DNA from: Belnapia rosea
Lineage (GTDB): Bacteria; Pseudomonadota; Alphaproteobacteria; Acetobacterales; Acetobacteraceae
Direction: 5' to 3'
Length of the DNA: 64,000 bases
Assembly: GCF_900101615.1 (NCBI RefSeq)
Contig: NZ_FMZX01000012.1
Coordinates: 89,838 to 153,837, forward strand
The translations under genes were made by a program, and so were the position numbers. This document shows, piece by piece, positions 34,242 to 44,302 of the stretch. Within the stretch, counting starts at the first letter, position 1; the number at the start of each line of letters is the position of its first letter. The notes beneath the pieces are model-generated. The model did no database searches and was not told where the DNA came from. It saw nothing but the letters and a program-made list of their open reading frames with translations.

Positions 34242-35918
34242 TCACACCCGCAGCAGATGGACCTCGACATTCGGGCGCTTGCGCACCCGGCGCCCAACCG
34301 CCTTGCGGAGCGCGCTCCGCGCCGCCTCGCGCAGGGCGTCGTCCTCGCGCTTGAGTGCAGTCGGCAGGTCCGTCACCGCCCGGGCCAGTTCGGCGGCGAG
34401 ATGGACAGAGTCCGGCTCCCCGCTCTCGAACAGGCCGGGGGCCGAGACCTGCGGCGTACCCACCACCCGGCCGCCGCCATCCACGGCCAGGGAAGCAACC
34501 ACCACGCCGTTGAAAAGCATCCGCTTCCGGGCTGCCAGCACCCCACCGGAAAGCGGCAGCAATCGGCCGTTATCGACGGCGAGCCGCCCGGTTGGCACGC
34601 CCTCGACCACATCCGGCCGCCCGGGCGAGAGCCGCAATACATCGCCATCCTCGACCAGCACGGGGATGGCGCCGAGATCGCCGGCCAGCGCTGCATGTTC
34701 CGAGAGATGGCGCCATTCGCCATGCACCGGCACGGCGTATTTCGGCTTCGCCAGGGCATAGAGCCGCTTCAGCTCGTCGCGGGCCGGGTGACCCGAGACA
34801 TGCACCATATGGTCATCGGCCGTCATGATGTGGCAGCCGCGGCGCGCCAGCGCATCCTGCATCTGCAGGATGCCGCGCTCATTCCCGGGGATCATGCGGG
34901 AGGAGAAGATGACGGTATCCCCCTCCCCGAGCGCGATCGCCGGATGGGTATCGGCGCCGATCTTCGCCAGGGCCGAGCGCGGCTCGCCCTGGCTGCCCGT
35001 GCAGATGATGAGGAGGTTGTCGTCGGGAATGTAGCCGGCCTCGTCCTCCGGGACGAAGGGCTCGATCCCCTTGAGGTAGCCGCATTCGCGGGCAGCTGCT
35101 TCCGCATTGCGGAGCGAACGGCCGAACAGTGCCACCTGCCGGCCAGCGGCCTGGGCCGCAAGCGCGACGCTCTCGACCCGTGCCAGGTTGGTGGCGAAGC
35201 ATGTCACGGCGACGCGGCCGCGGAGGCCACGGATCAGGGCAGTGAGGTTCCGCCGCACCTCGGCCTCCGACCCGGAATGTCCCTCGACCAGGGCATTCGT
35301 CGAATCGCAGACCATCGCCAGCACACCCTCCTCGCCGAGGCGGGCGAAGGCCGCCTCATCCGTCGGCGGGCCGAGCAGCGGCTCCGGGTCCAGCTTCCAG
35401 TCACCGGTATGCAGCACCAGCCCATGACGGGTGCGGATGGCGACGGCCTGGGCTTCCGGCACCGAATGCGCCACTCGGAGGAATTCCAGGTCGAAAGGCT
35501 TCAGCTCGACCCTGCCGCTGAGCGGCACGGTGATCACCTTCGCCTCGCCAAGGAGGCCCGCCTCGCCCAGTTTCCGCCGCAACACCGCGGAGGCGAAGGG
35601 TCCGGCATAGATCGGGCAGCGCAGTTGCGGCCACAGATAGGCTACGGCGCCGATATGGTCCTCGTGGGCATGGGTGATGACCAAGCCGACCAAGCGGTCG
35701 CGGCGCGCTGCCAGCCATGCCGGGTCAGGAACCATGACCTCGACTTCTGGCATCTCAGGCCCACCGAAGCCGATACCGCAATCGATCGCCAGCAATCGGC
35801 CATCACAGCGATAGACGTTGAGATTCATGCCGATTTCGCCGGTCCCGCCGAGCGGAATAAAAGCGAGATCGTCGGCCGCATCAGGTACGGCCGAAGCCTG
35901 GAGATCGTTCATCCTCAC
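34242..35918 (-). CDS. rnj: Ribonuclease J
   Basis: A 558-residue metallo-beta-lactamase/beta-CASP nuclease with endo- and 5'-exonuclease activity on RNA. The zinc motif ITHAHEDHIGAV (HxHxDH) is present, with GGTGEIGMNLNVY at the start, the SNALVEGHSGSE segment and the beta-CASP region TGSQGEPRSALAKI, ending with HVSGHPARDELKRLYALAKPKYAVPVHGEWRHL (motif HVSGH and VHGEWR). The frame starts with GTG at 35918; an ATG at 35912 is equally possible. A 193-bp gap without features separates it from birA. Confidence 0.95.
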   Translation of the reverse strand: MRMNDLQASAVPDAADDLAFIPLGGTGEIGMNLNVYRCDGRLLAIDCGIGFGGPEMPEVEVMVPDPAWLAARRDRLVGLVITHAHEDHIGAVAYLWPQLRCPIYAGPFASAVLRRKLGEAGLLGEAKVITVPLSGRVELKPFDLEFLRVAHSVPEAQAVAIRTRHGLVLHTGDWKLDPEPLLGPPTDEAAFARLGEEGVLAMVCDSTNALVEGHSGSEAEVRRNLTALIRGLRGRVAVTCFATNLARVESVALAAQAAGRQVALFGRSLRNAEAAARECGYLKGIEPFVPEDEAGYIPDDNLLIICTGSQGEPRSALAKIGADTHPAIALGEGDTVIFSSRMIPGNERGILQMQDALARRGCHIMTADDHMVHVSGHPARDELKRLYALAKPKYAVPVHGEWRHLSEHAALAGDLGAIPVLVEDGDVLRLSPGRPDVVEGVPTGRLAVDNGRLLPLSGGVLAARKRMLFNGVVVASLAVDGGGRVVGTPQVSAPGLFESGEPDSVHLAAELARAVTDLPTALKREDDALREAARSALRKAVGRRVRKRPNVEVHLLRV

Positions 35919-36111
35919 ACTCTAGGGCAACACCGCCGCGGGCGCGCCCCAGCCTTTCATGCCATCGCGATCCCTTGGGCGGCACAGGGGATAGTCCTGC
36001 CGGGTCGCATCAGGGAATTTGGATGAACATGGGGTTCGCCTGAAGCGCCGCCAAGCATGTCATGCGGCGAAGCCCCCCGGTCACGAACTCGCGTGCGGGC
36101 AGGCGGGGGCG

Positions 36112-36840
36112 TCACGCCGGGCTGCCGAGTTCCCCACTGCGAATGGCATGCCGCCGGCCCTGCCACTCGAGGAGAATGGCGCCATCCTCCTCGAGACCGA
36201 GGAAATTGCCTTCCGGGATCGGCCCATCCCGCAAGGCCAGCCTCGTGCCGAGCGCCGGTCCGAGCGCCACCCAGGCCGCCCTGACCGGGGCAAAGCCCTC
36301 CTCCGCCTGACGCCGGCACCAATAGTCGAGCCGGGCGATGAGCCGCTGGGCGAACACCTCCGGCGGCTCCGCCGCACCAAGGCAGGTCGTTGGCCGATCA
36401 GGAAGGCTCGGTGCGTGGGTGAGATTCACGCCGATGCCGAAGGACAGCCAGGCAAGACTGCCCTCCGGCGAGAGCGCCGTCTCGGTCAGGATGCCGGCGC
36501 ACTTCACGCCATCCCGTAACAGGTCATTCGGCCATTTGAGGCGAAGCAGCTCAGGTGCCGGATCGATTTGCCGCGCGGCCTCGGCCAGGGCGACACCAGC
36601 CAGAAGGGACCACTGGGCCGCGCCGCGCACCGGCCCCGATGGGCGCAGCAGCATCGATAGATACATATTGCCGATGGGCGAGGCCCAGGCACGACCGGAG
36701 CGACCCCGGCCTGCCGTCTGCCGACGCGCGAGGACTGCGAGGCCCGCCGCCTCGCCAGCATCGGCGGCCTCGCCAATACGGTCGGAGGTGCTGGAGAGCG
36801 CCTCATGCACCTCCAGCCGCCAACCGGGGGGAAGCGTCAC
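36112..36840 (-). CDS. birA: Biotin-[acetyl-CoA-carboxylase] ligase
   Basis: A 242-residue biotin protein ligase that attaches biotin to carboxyl-carrier proteins. The biotinyl-AMP loop GRGRSGRAW, the LKWPNDLL block and the GILTE strand are all there, followed by the small C-terminal beta domain. There is no N-terminal helix-turn-helix, so it is a pure enzyme without repressor function. I chose the GTG at 36840, which overlaps the nuoN stop as GTGA; the longer frame to 36894 would start with a poly-Gly/Ala stretch. Location after nuoN is common in Alphaproteobacteria. Confidence 0.92.
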   Translation of the reverse strand: MTLPPGWRLEVHEALSSTSDRIGEAADAGEAAGLAVLARRQTAGRGRSGRAWASPIGNMYLSMLLRPSGPVRGAAQWSLLAGVALAEAARQIDPAPELLRLKWPNDLLRDGVKCAGILTETALSPEGSLAWLSFGIGVNLTHAPSLPDRPTTCLGAAEPPEVFAQRLIARLDYWCRRQAEEGFAPVRAAWVALGPALGTRLALRDGPIPEGNFLGLEEDGAILLEWQGRRHAIRSGELGSPA

Positions 36841-38258
36841 CCCAGAAGCGCCGCCGCCGCCGCCTGCGCCGCTGCCAGCATCGGTGCCGGCCAAAGGCAG
36901 AAAAGCGCGGTGAAGAGTCCGGTACCCGCCATGACGATGGTGAGGCTGGCTGGCGCCCGGTCCAGCACGCCAGCGGCCTGGTCGAAGTACATCACCTTCA
37001 CGATGCGCAGGTAGTAGTAGGCGGAGACCACGCTGGTCAGCACGCCGATCACCGCCAGCGTCCAGTAGCCGCCCTGCACAGCGGCGAGGAAGACGTAGAG
37101 CTTGCCGAAGAAGCCGGCCAGCGGCGGGATGCCGGCCATCGAGAACATGAAGATGGCCATCCAGAGCGCCATGGTCGGGTTGGTGCGCCCGAGACCGGCG
37201 AGGTCGTCAACGCGCTCCACGGCCCGGCCCTGCCGCCGCATGGCGACCAGCACGGCGAAAGTGCCCATATTCATGAAGACATAGATGGCCATGTAGACCA
37301 GAAGGCCGCGCAGCCCGATATCGCTGCCGACCGCGAGGCCCATCAGGGCATAGCCGACATGGCCGATCGAGGAATAGGCCATCAGTCGCTTCAGGTTGCT
37401 CTGCCCGATGGCGGCGAAGCTTCCCAGGATCATCGAGCCGATGGAGACCAGCAGGATCACCTGCTGCCACTGGCCGGCCAGGTCACCGAAGGGGCCGAGA
37501 AGCACCCGTGCCATCAGTGCGATGGCTGCGACCTTCGGGGCAGAGGCGAAGTAGGCCGTCACCGGGGTCGGCGCGCCCTCATAGACATCGGGCGTCCACA
37601 TATGGAAGGGCACGGCGGATACCTTGAAGGCAAGGCCCGCGATGACGAAGACGACGCCCACGATCACACCCGGCGACACGTCCTGTGCCTCCGAGAAGGC
37701 ATCCGCCAGCCGGTCGAAATTGGTGGTGCCGGCGAAGCCATACACCAGCGAACTGCCATAGAGCAGCAGGCCCGAGGCCAGCGCGCCCAGGACGAAATAC
37801 TTCAACCCCGCCTCGGCGGACCGTGCATTGTCGCGGTTGAAGGCGGCGATGACGTAGAGCGGCAGCGAGAGCAGCTCGAGGCCCAGATAGAGGGCCATCA
37901 GGTCATTGGCCGAGATCATCAGCATCGCGCCGAGGGTGGCGAAGACGACCAGCACCGGGAATTCGAAGCGGCCGAGACCTTCCTTCTCGTTGAAGTCGAT
38001 CGAGACCAGGAGAGCGATCGCCGCGGCGCCGAGCGACAGGATCTTCATGAAGCCGCTGAAGGCGTCCGCCACATAATGGCCGCCGAGCGCAGTCCCCTCC
38101 CCCTGGCCCAGTACCAGGACCGCTGTCAGCAGCAGCGCACCGATGGCGCCCATGGTGATGGGGAAGAAGGTTTCCTGCTTCGGGATCACGCCAACCAGCA
38201 GCAAGATCAGCCCGCTGCAGGCCAGCACCAGTTCCGGCAAGGCAAGTGTCCAGGACAT
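36837..38258 (-). CDS. nuoN: NADH-quinone oxidoreductase subunit N
   Basis: The 473-residue antiporter-like membrane subunit of complex I, with about 14 helices. Recognisable parts are the LYLGLELLSLPLYV helix with the conserved Glu, FVIAGLAFKVSAVPFHMWTPDVYEGAPTP with its Lys, and LKRLMAYSSIGHVGYALMGL. It forms part of the proton path in the membrane arm. It is the last nuo gene; its stop overlaps the start of birA by 4 bp, and it begins 4 bp after nuoM. Confidence 0.97.
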   Translation of the reverse strand: MSWTLALPELVLACSGLILLLVGVIPKQETFFPITMGAIGALLLTAVLVLGQGEGTALGGHYVADAFSGFMKILSLGAAAIALLVSIDFNEKEGLGRFEFPVLVVFATLGAMLMISANDLMALYLGLELLSLPLYVIAAFNRDNARSAEAGLKYFVLGALASGLLLYGSSLVYGFAGTTNFDRLADAFSEAQDVSPGVIVGVVFVIAGLAFKVSAVPFHMWTPDVYEGAPTPVTAYFASAPKVAAIALMARVLLGPFGDLAGQWQQVILLVSIGSMILGSFAAIGQSNLKRLMAYSSIGHVGYALMGLAVGSDIGLRGLLVYMAIYVFMNMGTFAVLVAMRRQGRAVERVDDLAGLGRTNPTMALWMAIFMFSMAGIPPLAGFFGKLYVFLAAVQGGYWTLAVIGVLTSVVSAYYYLRIVKVMYFDQAAGVLDRAPASLTIVMAGTGLFTALFCLWPAPMLAAAQAAAAALLG

Positions 38259-38262
38259 CGGC

Positions 38263-39774
38263 TTACATTCCTGCCAGGCGGCTGATGTTCAGCGCGGCCT
38301 CATGCCGCGCCACCAGCGCGGCGACGCTGGCCTCGAAGAAGGAAAGGAAGGACTGCGGATAGATGCCCATCCAGAGCGTCAGCAGGATCAGCGGCGCGAA
38401 AACCACATATTCCCGCGGGCTAAGATCGAGCAGCGCTTTCAGATCCTCCCTGGTGATCTTCCCGAAGGAGACCCGCCGGTAGAGGTAGAGCATATAGGCC
38501 GCGCCGAGGATCATGCCGAGCGCCGCGCCGAGGGCGACCCAAGGGTTCACCCGCCAGGCGCCCACGATCACCAGGAACTCGCCAACGAAATTCGCGAGCC
38601 CCGGCAGGCCGATCGAGGCCATGGTGAAGAGCATGAAGACCAGCGCATAGGCGGGCATGATTTTGGCGACGCCGCCATAACGCATGATCTCGCGGCTATG
38701 GACCCGGTCATACAGCACACCGACGCAGAGGAAGAGCGCACCGGAGACGACGCCATGCGCCAGCATGGTGAAGAGCGCGCCGGACAGGCCTTGCTGGTTG
38801 AAGGTGAAGATGCCGATCGTGACGATGCCCATATGGGCGACCGAGCTGTAGGCGATCAGCTTCTTCATGTCCTCCTGCGCCAGCGCGACCAGCGAGGTGT
38901 AGACCACGGCGATCACGGAGAGCGCAAAGATGAGCGGTGCGAAAGTGGCGCTCGCCTCCGGCAGCAGCGGCAGGGTGAAGCGGAGGAACCCATAGGCCCC
39001 CATCTTCAGCAGCACGCCGGCGAGGATGACGGAGCCAGCGGTCGGCGCCTCCACATGCGCATCCGGCAACCAGGTATGGACCGGCCACATCGGCACCTTC
39101 ACCGCGAAGCTGGCGAAGAAGGCGAAGAAGATCCAGGCCTGGGCCGCGCGCGGCACCTGATACTCGAACAGCGCGGGGATGTCGGTCGTGCCGGCATTGT
39201 ACCAGAGATAGAGGATGGCCAGCAGCATCAGCACGCTGCCGAGCAGCGTGTAGAGGAAGAACTTGAAGGCGGCATAGACCCGCCGCGCCCCGCCCCAGAC
39301 ACCGATGATGAGGAACATCGGGATCAGCACGGCCTCGAAGAAGACATAGAAGACGATGAAGTCGAGGGCGCAGAACATGCCGACCATCATCGTCTCGAGG
39401 ACGAGGAAGGCGATCATGTATTCCCGCACGCGGGACGTCACCGACTCCCAGGAGGCCAGGATGCAGAGCGGCGTCAACGCGGTGGAGAGGAGGACGAAGA
39501 GCACCGAGATGCCGTCCACCCCCATATGGTAGCCGACGCCGAATTCCGGCAGCCAGTTCAGCTTTTCCTCGAACTGGAAGCCGGCCGAGCTCTGGTCGAA
39601 GCGGGCCCAGAGGATGAGGCTGAGGAGGAAGACGATCAGGCTGGTCCAGAGCGCGGTCCAGCGCGCATTGCGGGCGACGACCTCGTCATCGCCACGCACG
39701 GACATGATGATCGCCGCACCCGCCAATGGCAGGAAGGTCAGCAGCGAAAGCAGCGGGAAGCCGGCAGCGTTCAT
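38263..39774 (-). CDS. nuoM: NADH-quinone oxidoreductase subunit M
   Basis: The 503-residue antiporter-like subunit. It shows [20 protein letters not shown] (catalytic Glu helix), [30 protein letters not shown] (Lys and His of the proton channel) and [21 protein letters not shown]. Length and order match other alphaproteobacterial complex I operons. It lies 2 bp after nuoL and 4 bp before nuoN. Confidence 0.97.
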   Translation of the reverse strand: MNAAGFPLLSLLTFLPLAGAAIIMSVRGDDEVVARNARWTALWTSLIVFLLSLILWARFDQSSAGFQFEEKLNWLPEFGVGYHMGVDGISVLFVLLSTALTPLCILASWESVTSRVREYMIAFLVLETMMVGMFCALDFIVFYVFFEAVLIPMFLIIGVWGGARRVYAAFKFFLYTLLGSVLMLLAILYLWYNAGTTDIPALFEYQVPRAAQAWIFFAFFASFAVKVPMWPVHTWLPDAHVEAPTAGSVILAGVLLKMGAYGFLRFTLPLLPEASATFAPLIFALSVIAVVYTSLVALAQEDMKKLIAYSSVAHMGIVTIGIFTFNQQGLSGALFTMLAHGVVSGALFLCVGVLYDRVHSREIMRYGGVAKIMPAYALVFMLFTMASIGLPGLANFVGEFLVIVGAWRVNPWVALGAALGMILGAAYMLYLYRRVSFGKITREDLKALLDLSPREYVVFAPLILLTLWMGIYPQSFLSFFEASVAALVARHEAALNISRLAGM

Positions 39775-39776
39775 TC

Positions 39777-41765
39777 TCAGCGCCCGATCAGGAAGAGAGT
39801 GACGAAGAGGACGAGGCCAATGATCATGGCGAAGGCATAGTTCGCCACACGCCCGGTCTGGATGCGGACCGCGCCGCGCGCCCCGGCAACGGCAAGGCTG
39901 GCCGCGCCATTCGGCATGCCGTCGATGATCCGGGCATCACCGGTCTTCCAGAGCTTCGCCGCCAAACGCCGGGCTGGCTGGACGAAAAGGAAGTCATAGA
40001 GCTCGTCGAAGTACCACTTCTTCAGCAGGAAACCGTAGAGCCCGCCCGGATTGGGCTCGGTCCGCTGCTCCGCCCCTTCCTCCGGAATGAGGGGCAGGCG
40101 CTGCACCAGCTGCGGGCGGGCGCTGAACATCTGCGCCACCCGCGTCGGCAGCCCTGGCATGGCCATGTACATGAAGTAGGCAAGCGCAATGCCGGCAATG
40201 CCCATGACCGTCGGCGCGAGCGGCACCCAGTCCGGCACCTCATGCATGGCATGCAGGATGTGGTTGTGCTCGCCGTTGAAGATCGCGCCATTCCAGAAGG
40301 CGTGCTCATGCTCGCCGATGAAGAAGGGAGCGAAGAAGGCACCCGTGAGCACCGCACCCACGGCCAGCAGCAGGAGCGGTATCAGCATCACCGCCGGGCT
40401 CTCATGGACATGCTCCATGGTGTGGTGATCGGCCCGCGGCGCGCCGTGGAAGGTGAGGATCAGCAGGCGCCAGGAATAGAAGGCCGTGAGGAAGGCGGCC
40501 AGCATGCCGCAGACCCAGGCATAGATGCCAACCCCGCTATGCGAGGCATAGGCAGCCTCGAGGATGGCATCCTTCGAATAGTAGCCGGCGAAGAAGGGAA
40601 TGCCGGCCAGCGCCAGGTTGCCGATCCACATCACCGCATAGGTGACCGGGATCTTGGTCCAGATGCCGCCCATGCGGCGGATATCCTGCTCATCCGACAT
40701 GGCGTGGATCACGCTGCCGGCGCCCAGGAACAGCAGGGCCTTGAAGAAGGCATGGGTGAAAAGATGGAAGACCGAGACCTGATAGGCGCCCACGCCGGCG
40801 GCGAAGAACATGTAGCCGAGCTGCGAGCAGGTCGAGTAGGCGATGATGCGCTTGATGTCGTTCTGCACGCAGCCGATCGTCGCAGCGAACAGCGCGGTCG
40901 AGGCGCCCACTACGGTGACGATGGCCAGCGCCGTCGGGGCATACTCCATCACCGGCGACATGCGGGCCATGAGGAAGACGCCCGCGGTCACCATCGTCGC
41001 CGCATGGATCAGCGCGGAGACGGGCGTCGGGCCCTCCATCGCATCCGGCAGCCAGGTATGCAGCCCAAGCTGCGCCGACTTGCCGCAGGCCCCGAGGAAA
41101 AGCAGCACGCCGATCAACTCGATTGATGGCAGGCCGGCAAAGCGGTCATTCGCATGCTCGGCGACTGCCGGGAAGATCGTGTCGAACTCGATGCTGCCGA
41201 AGGTATAGAAGGTCAGCGCCAGGCCGAGCATGAAGAAGACGTCGCCGACGCGGTTGACGATGAAGGCCTTCATCGCCGCGCGGTTCGCGCTCTCGCGGTC
41301 GTACCAGTAGCCGATCAGCAGATAGGAGGCGAGGCCGACGCCCTCCCAGCCGAAGAAGAGCTGGGCAAGGTTGTCCGCCGTCACCAGCATCAGCATCATG
41401 AAGGTGAAGAGGCTGAGATAGGCGAAGAAACGCGCCGGCGTCGCGTCATGCGACATGTAGCCGACCGAGTAGAGATGGATCAGCGTCGAGATGAAGGTGA
41501 CCATCGCCACCATCATCACGCTCAGCGTGTCGTAGCGGAGCGCCCAGGAGATCTCGAGCCCGCCGACATCCATCCAGGTCAGCAGCGGCACCGTCGTGGG
41601 TTGGCTGTCGAAAGCGACCTGGCCGAAGGCAAGGCTGCCGCAGACGGCGGCCAGCGCCATGCAGATGACGGTCGCCCATTGCGCCAGCCTGTCGCCGAGC
41701 CAGCGGCCGAGGAAACCGCTGAGGCAGGCCCCCAGCAGGGGAAAGAAGATCGCGCCAACGAACAT
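39777..41765 (-). CDS. nuoL: NADH-quinone oxidoreductase subunit L
   Basis: The 662-residue distal antiporter-like subunit with the long lateral helix near its C-terminus. Marks are [19 protein letters not shown] (Glu), [39 protein letters not shown] (Lys and His) and [18 protein letters not shown]. It forms the far end of the membrane arm. It begins 4 bp after nuoK. Confidence 0.97.
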   Translation of the reverse strand: MFVGAIFFPLLGACLSGFLGRWLGDRLAQWATVICMALAAVCGSLAFGQVAFDSQPTTVPLLTWMDVGGLEISWALRYDTLSVMMVAMVTFISTLIHLYSVGYMSHDATPARFFAYLSLFTFMMLMLVTADNLAQLFFGWEGVGLASYLLIGYWYDRESANRAAMKAFIVNRVGDVFFMLGLALTFYTFGSIEFDTIFPAVAEHANDRFAGLPSIELIGVLLFLGACGKSAQLGLHTWLPDAMEGPTPVSALIHAATMVTAGVFLMARMSPVMEYAPTALAIVTVVGASTALFAATIGCVQNDIKRIIAYSTCSQLGYMFFAAGVGAYQVSVFHLFTHAFFKALLFLGAGSVIHAMSDEQDIRRMGGIWTKIPVTYAVMWIGNLALAGIPFFAGYYSKDAILEAAYASHSGVGIYAWVCGMLAAFLTAFYSWRLLILTFHGAPRADHHTMEHVHESPAVMLIPLLLLAVGAVLTGAFFAPFFIGEHEHAFWNGAIFNGEHNHILHAMHEVPDWVPLAPTVMGIAGIALAYFMYMAMPGLPTRVAQMFSARPQLVQRLPLIPEEGAEQRTEPNPGGLYGFLLKKWYFDELYDFLFVQPARRLAAKLWKTGDARIIDGMPNGAASLAVAGARGAVRIQTGRVANYAFAMIIGLVLFVTLFLIGR

Positions 41766-41769
41766 GGGT

Positions 41770-42078
41770 TCAGCCCTTCAGCGTCGAGATATCCTCGACC
41801 TCGATGCTGCCGCGGTTGCGGAAGTAGATGACGACGATGGCAAGACCGATGGCCGCCTCGGCTGCCGCCACGGTGAGGACGAACATGGCGAAGATCTGCC
41901 CGTTCAAGTCGTCCAGCCAGGAGGAGAAGGCGACGAAGTTCAGGTTCACCGCGAGCAGGATCAGCTCCACGCTCATCAGGATGACGATGACATTCTTCCG
42001 GTTGAGGAAGATGCCGAAAATCCCGAGTACGAGCAGGATGGCGCTGACGGTCAGGTAATGGGCGAGGCCGATGGTCAT
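41770..42078 (-). CDS. nuoK: NADH-quinone oxidoreductase subunit K
   Basis: The 102-residue three-helix subunit. [27 protein letters not shown] carries the membrane Glu of the proton path ([11 protein letters not shown]) and [14 protein letters not shown] the second (AAAEAAIG). The ATG at 42078 starts the conserved sequence; the open frame upstream to 42186 is antisense-like extension inside nuoJ. One base separates it from the nuoJ stop. Confidence 0.96.
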   Translation of the reverse strand: MTIGLAHYLTVSAILLVLGIFGIFLNRKNVIVILMSVELILLAVNLNFVAFSSWLDDLNGQIFAMFVLTVAAAEAAIGLAIVVIYFRNRGSIEVEDISTLKG

Positions 42079-42079
42079 C

Positions 42080-42772
42080 TCAGTGGTGCCCCTCGTGGCC
42101 ATGACCGGCCTCATGCGTGACCTTCGGCGGCTCGGCCTCTGGCTCCGGCGGCCTGCGGATGCCAAGGGCCGCGATGCCGGTGCCACTCGGCACCTTCTCC
42201 AGCACGACGGAGCCGGTACGGTGGACCTGCGCCGCGATATCCTGGCGCTTGGTCCCTTCCCGCTGCCGGTGCGTCAGCACGATGGCGCCGATCATCGCCA
42301 CCAGCAGCACGAGGCCGGAGGCCTGGAAGAGATAGACATAGTCCGTATAGAGGACCCGCCCGATCGCCTCGGCATTGGTCACGCCGCCACCCGGGGTGGG
42401 CGAGAGGCGCAGCTCGCTCGCCTGGTCCGAGAAGCTCCAGCTTCCGAGGACGAAAACGAGTTCGAGGAACAGGATGCCACCGATGATGGCGCCGATCGGG
42501 GCGTAGCGCTGGAACCCTTCGCGCAAGCGGGCGAAGTCGATATCCAGCATCATGACCACGAACAGGAACAGCACCGCGACCGCGCCGACATAGACGATGA
42601 CCAGGATCATCGCCAGGAACTCGGCCCCGGCGATCAGGAACAAGGCCGCCGCGTTGAAGAAGGCAAGGATGAGAAAGAGCACGCTGTGGACGGGATTGCG
42701 TGCCGTGACCACCATGACCGCGGAAGCGATCAGGATGGCCGCGAAGAGATAGAAGGCGAGCGCGGCAATCAT
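42080..42772 (-). CDS. nuoJ: NADH-quinone oxidoreductase subunit J
   Basis: The 230-residue subunit with five helices, including [20 protein letters not shown], the helix with the pi-bulge that moves during coupling. The C-terminal 30 residues are a hydrophilic Pro/Glu-rich tail ending in GHGHEGHH, a His-rich end that could bind metal but has no known role. I took the ATG at 42772, where family similarity begins. It lies 13 bp after nuoI. Confidence 0.95.
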   Translation of the reverse strand: MIAALAFYLFAAILIASAVMVVTARNPVHSVLFLILAFFNAAALFLIAGAEFLAMILVIVYVGAVAVLFLFVVMMLDIDFARLREGFQRYAPIGAIIGGILFLELVFVLGSWSFSDQASELRLSPTPGGGVTNAEAIGRVLYTDYVYLFQASGLVLLVAMIGAIVLTHRQREGTKRQDIAAQVHRTGSVVLEKVPSGTGIAALGIRRPPEPEAEPPKVTHEAGHGHEGHH

Positions 42773-42785
42773 CGGGGCTTCCGCT

Positions 42786-43274
42786 TCAGCGATAGGGGGC
42801 GTCGAGTTCGAGCCGCTTGGCCAGCTCCGGCTCCCAGCGGTCGCCATTCGCAAGCAGCCGGGACTTGTCGTACAGCAGCTCCTCGCGGGTCTCGACGCTG
42901 AACTCGAAGTTCGGGCCCTCGACGATGGCATCGACCGGGCAGGCTTCCTCGCACATCCCGCAATAGATGCACTTGGTCATGTCGATGTCGTATCGCGTCG
43001 TACGGCGGCTGCCATCCTCGCGCGGCTCGGCCTCGATGGTGATGGCCTGGGCAGGGCAGACGGCCTCGCAGAGCTTGCAAGCGATGCAACGCTCCTCGCC
43101 ATTGGGGTAACGGCGCAACGCGTGCTCGCCCTTGAAGCGCGGGCTTATCGGGCCTTTTTCATATGGGTAGTTCACCGTGACCTTGGGCTTGAAGAAGTAC
43201 TTCAAGGTCAGGGCCATGCCCGAAACCAGCTCGGTAAGCAGCAGGCTGCGGGCGGCACGATCGAGGCTTGCCAT
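42786..43274 (-). CDS. nuoI: NADH-quinone oxidoreductase subunit I (two 4Fe-4S clusters)
   Basis: The 162-residue 8-iron ferredoxin-like subunit (TYKY). Two classical motifs are present, [12 protein letters not shown] and [12 protein letters not shown], binding clusters N6a and N6b that pass electrons to N2 in NuoB. The N-terminal amphipathic helix and [21 protein letters not shown] are as in mitochondrial-type complex I. It lies 11 bp after nuoH. Confidence 0.97.
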   Translation of the reverse strand: MASLDRAARSLLLTELVSGMALTLKYFFKPKVTVNYPYEKGPISPRFKGEHALRRYPNGEERCIACKLCEAVCPAQAITIEAEPREDGSRRTTRYDIDMTKCIYCGMCEEACPVDAIVEGPNFEFSVETREELLYDKSRLLANGDRWEPELAKRLELDAPYR

Positions 43275-43285
43275 GGCGGGGTTCC

Positions 43286-44296
43286 TTAGGCCGGGAGCCA
43301 GCCGGCGAGCTTGAGCACCGCCGCGGTCAACACGAGCCAGACGAGGCTGAAGGGCAGGAAGACCTTCCAGCCAAGCCGCATGAGCTGGTCATAGCGGTAG
43401 CGGGGGAAGGTCGCCCGGACCCAGATGAAAACGAAGAGCAGCAGCGCGATCTTCAGCGCGAACCAGACGAAGCCTGGGATCCAGGTGAAGGGCTCCATAT
43501 GCATCGGCGGATGCCAGCCACCCAGGAAGAGGATGGTCGTCAGCGCCGACATCAGGATCATGTTCGCGTATTCGCCAAGGAAGAACAGGGCGAAGGACAT
43601 GCTGCTGTATTCAACGAAGAAGCCGGCCACCAGCTCGCTCTCGCCCTCCGGCAGGTCGAAGGGTGCACGGTTCGTCTCGGCGAGCGCGCTGATGAAGAAG
43701 ATGATGAACATCGGGAAGAGCGGGATGAAGAACCACACCCGCTCCTGCGCCCGCACCACATCCGAGAGGTTCAGCGAGCCGACACATAGCAGCACGGTCA
43801 CGATGACGAAGCCGATCGAGACCTCGTAGCTGACCATCTGCGCCGCGGAGCGGAGCGCGCCGAGGAAGGCATATTTCGAGTTGCTGGCCCAGCCGGCGAT
43901 GATGACGCCGTAGACGCCAAGCGAGCTGACCGCGAAAAGGTAGAGGATGCCGACATTGATGTCGGCGATCGCCCAGCCATCCTGCACCGGGATCACCGCC
44001 CAGGCGATCATCGCCAGCATGAAGAGCAGCATCGGCGCCAGCACGAAGAGGAAACGGTTCGCCCCGGAGGGGATGATCGTCTCCTTCATCAGCATCTTCA
44101 GCGCATCGGCGAAGGGCTGCAGCAGGCCGAACGGCCCGACCACATTCGGGCCACGCCGCAACTGCATCGCTGCCAGCACCTTGCGCTCGGCCAAGGTCAG
44201 GTATGCGACCGCGATCAGCACCGGCACCAGCAGCGCCAGCGTCTGCGCAACGGTGATGGCCAGGATCCCGATGGGCGAGGCGAGGAAGCCGTCCAT
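43286..44296 (-). CDS. nuoH: NADH-quinone oxidoreductase subunit H
   Basis: The 336-residue membrane subunit that forms the quinone chamber with NuoB and NuoD. Marks are [37 protein letters not shown] and [20 protein letters not shown], where the Glu-rich loop contacts the quinone channel, and [20 protein letters not shown] near the end. It lies 6 bp after nuoG. Confidence 0.97.
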   Translation of the reverse strand: MDGFLASPIGILAITVAQTLALLVPVLIAVAYLTLAERKVLAAMQLRRGPNVVGPFGLLQPFADALKMLMKETIIPSGANRFLFVLAPMLLFMLAMIAWAVIPVQDGWAIADINVGILYLFAVSSLGVYGVIIAGWASNSKYAFLGALRSAAQMVSYEVSIGFVIVTVLLCVGSLNLSDVVRAQERVWFFIPLFPMFIIFFISALAETNRAPFDLPEGESELVAGFFVEYSSMSFALFFLGEYANMILMSALTTILFLGGWHPPMHMEPFTWIPGFVWFALKIALLLFVFIWVRATFPRYRYDQLMRLGWKVFLPFSLVWLVLTAAVLKLAGWLPA

Positions 44297-44302
44297 GCCC
44301 GC

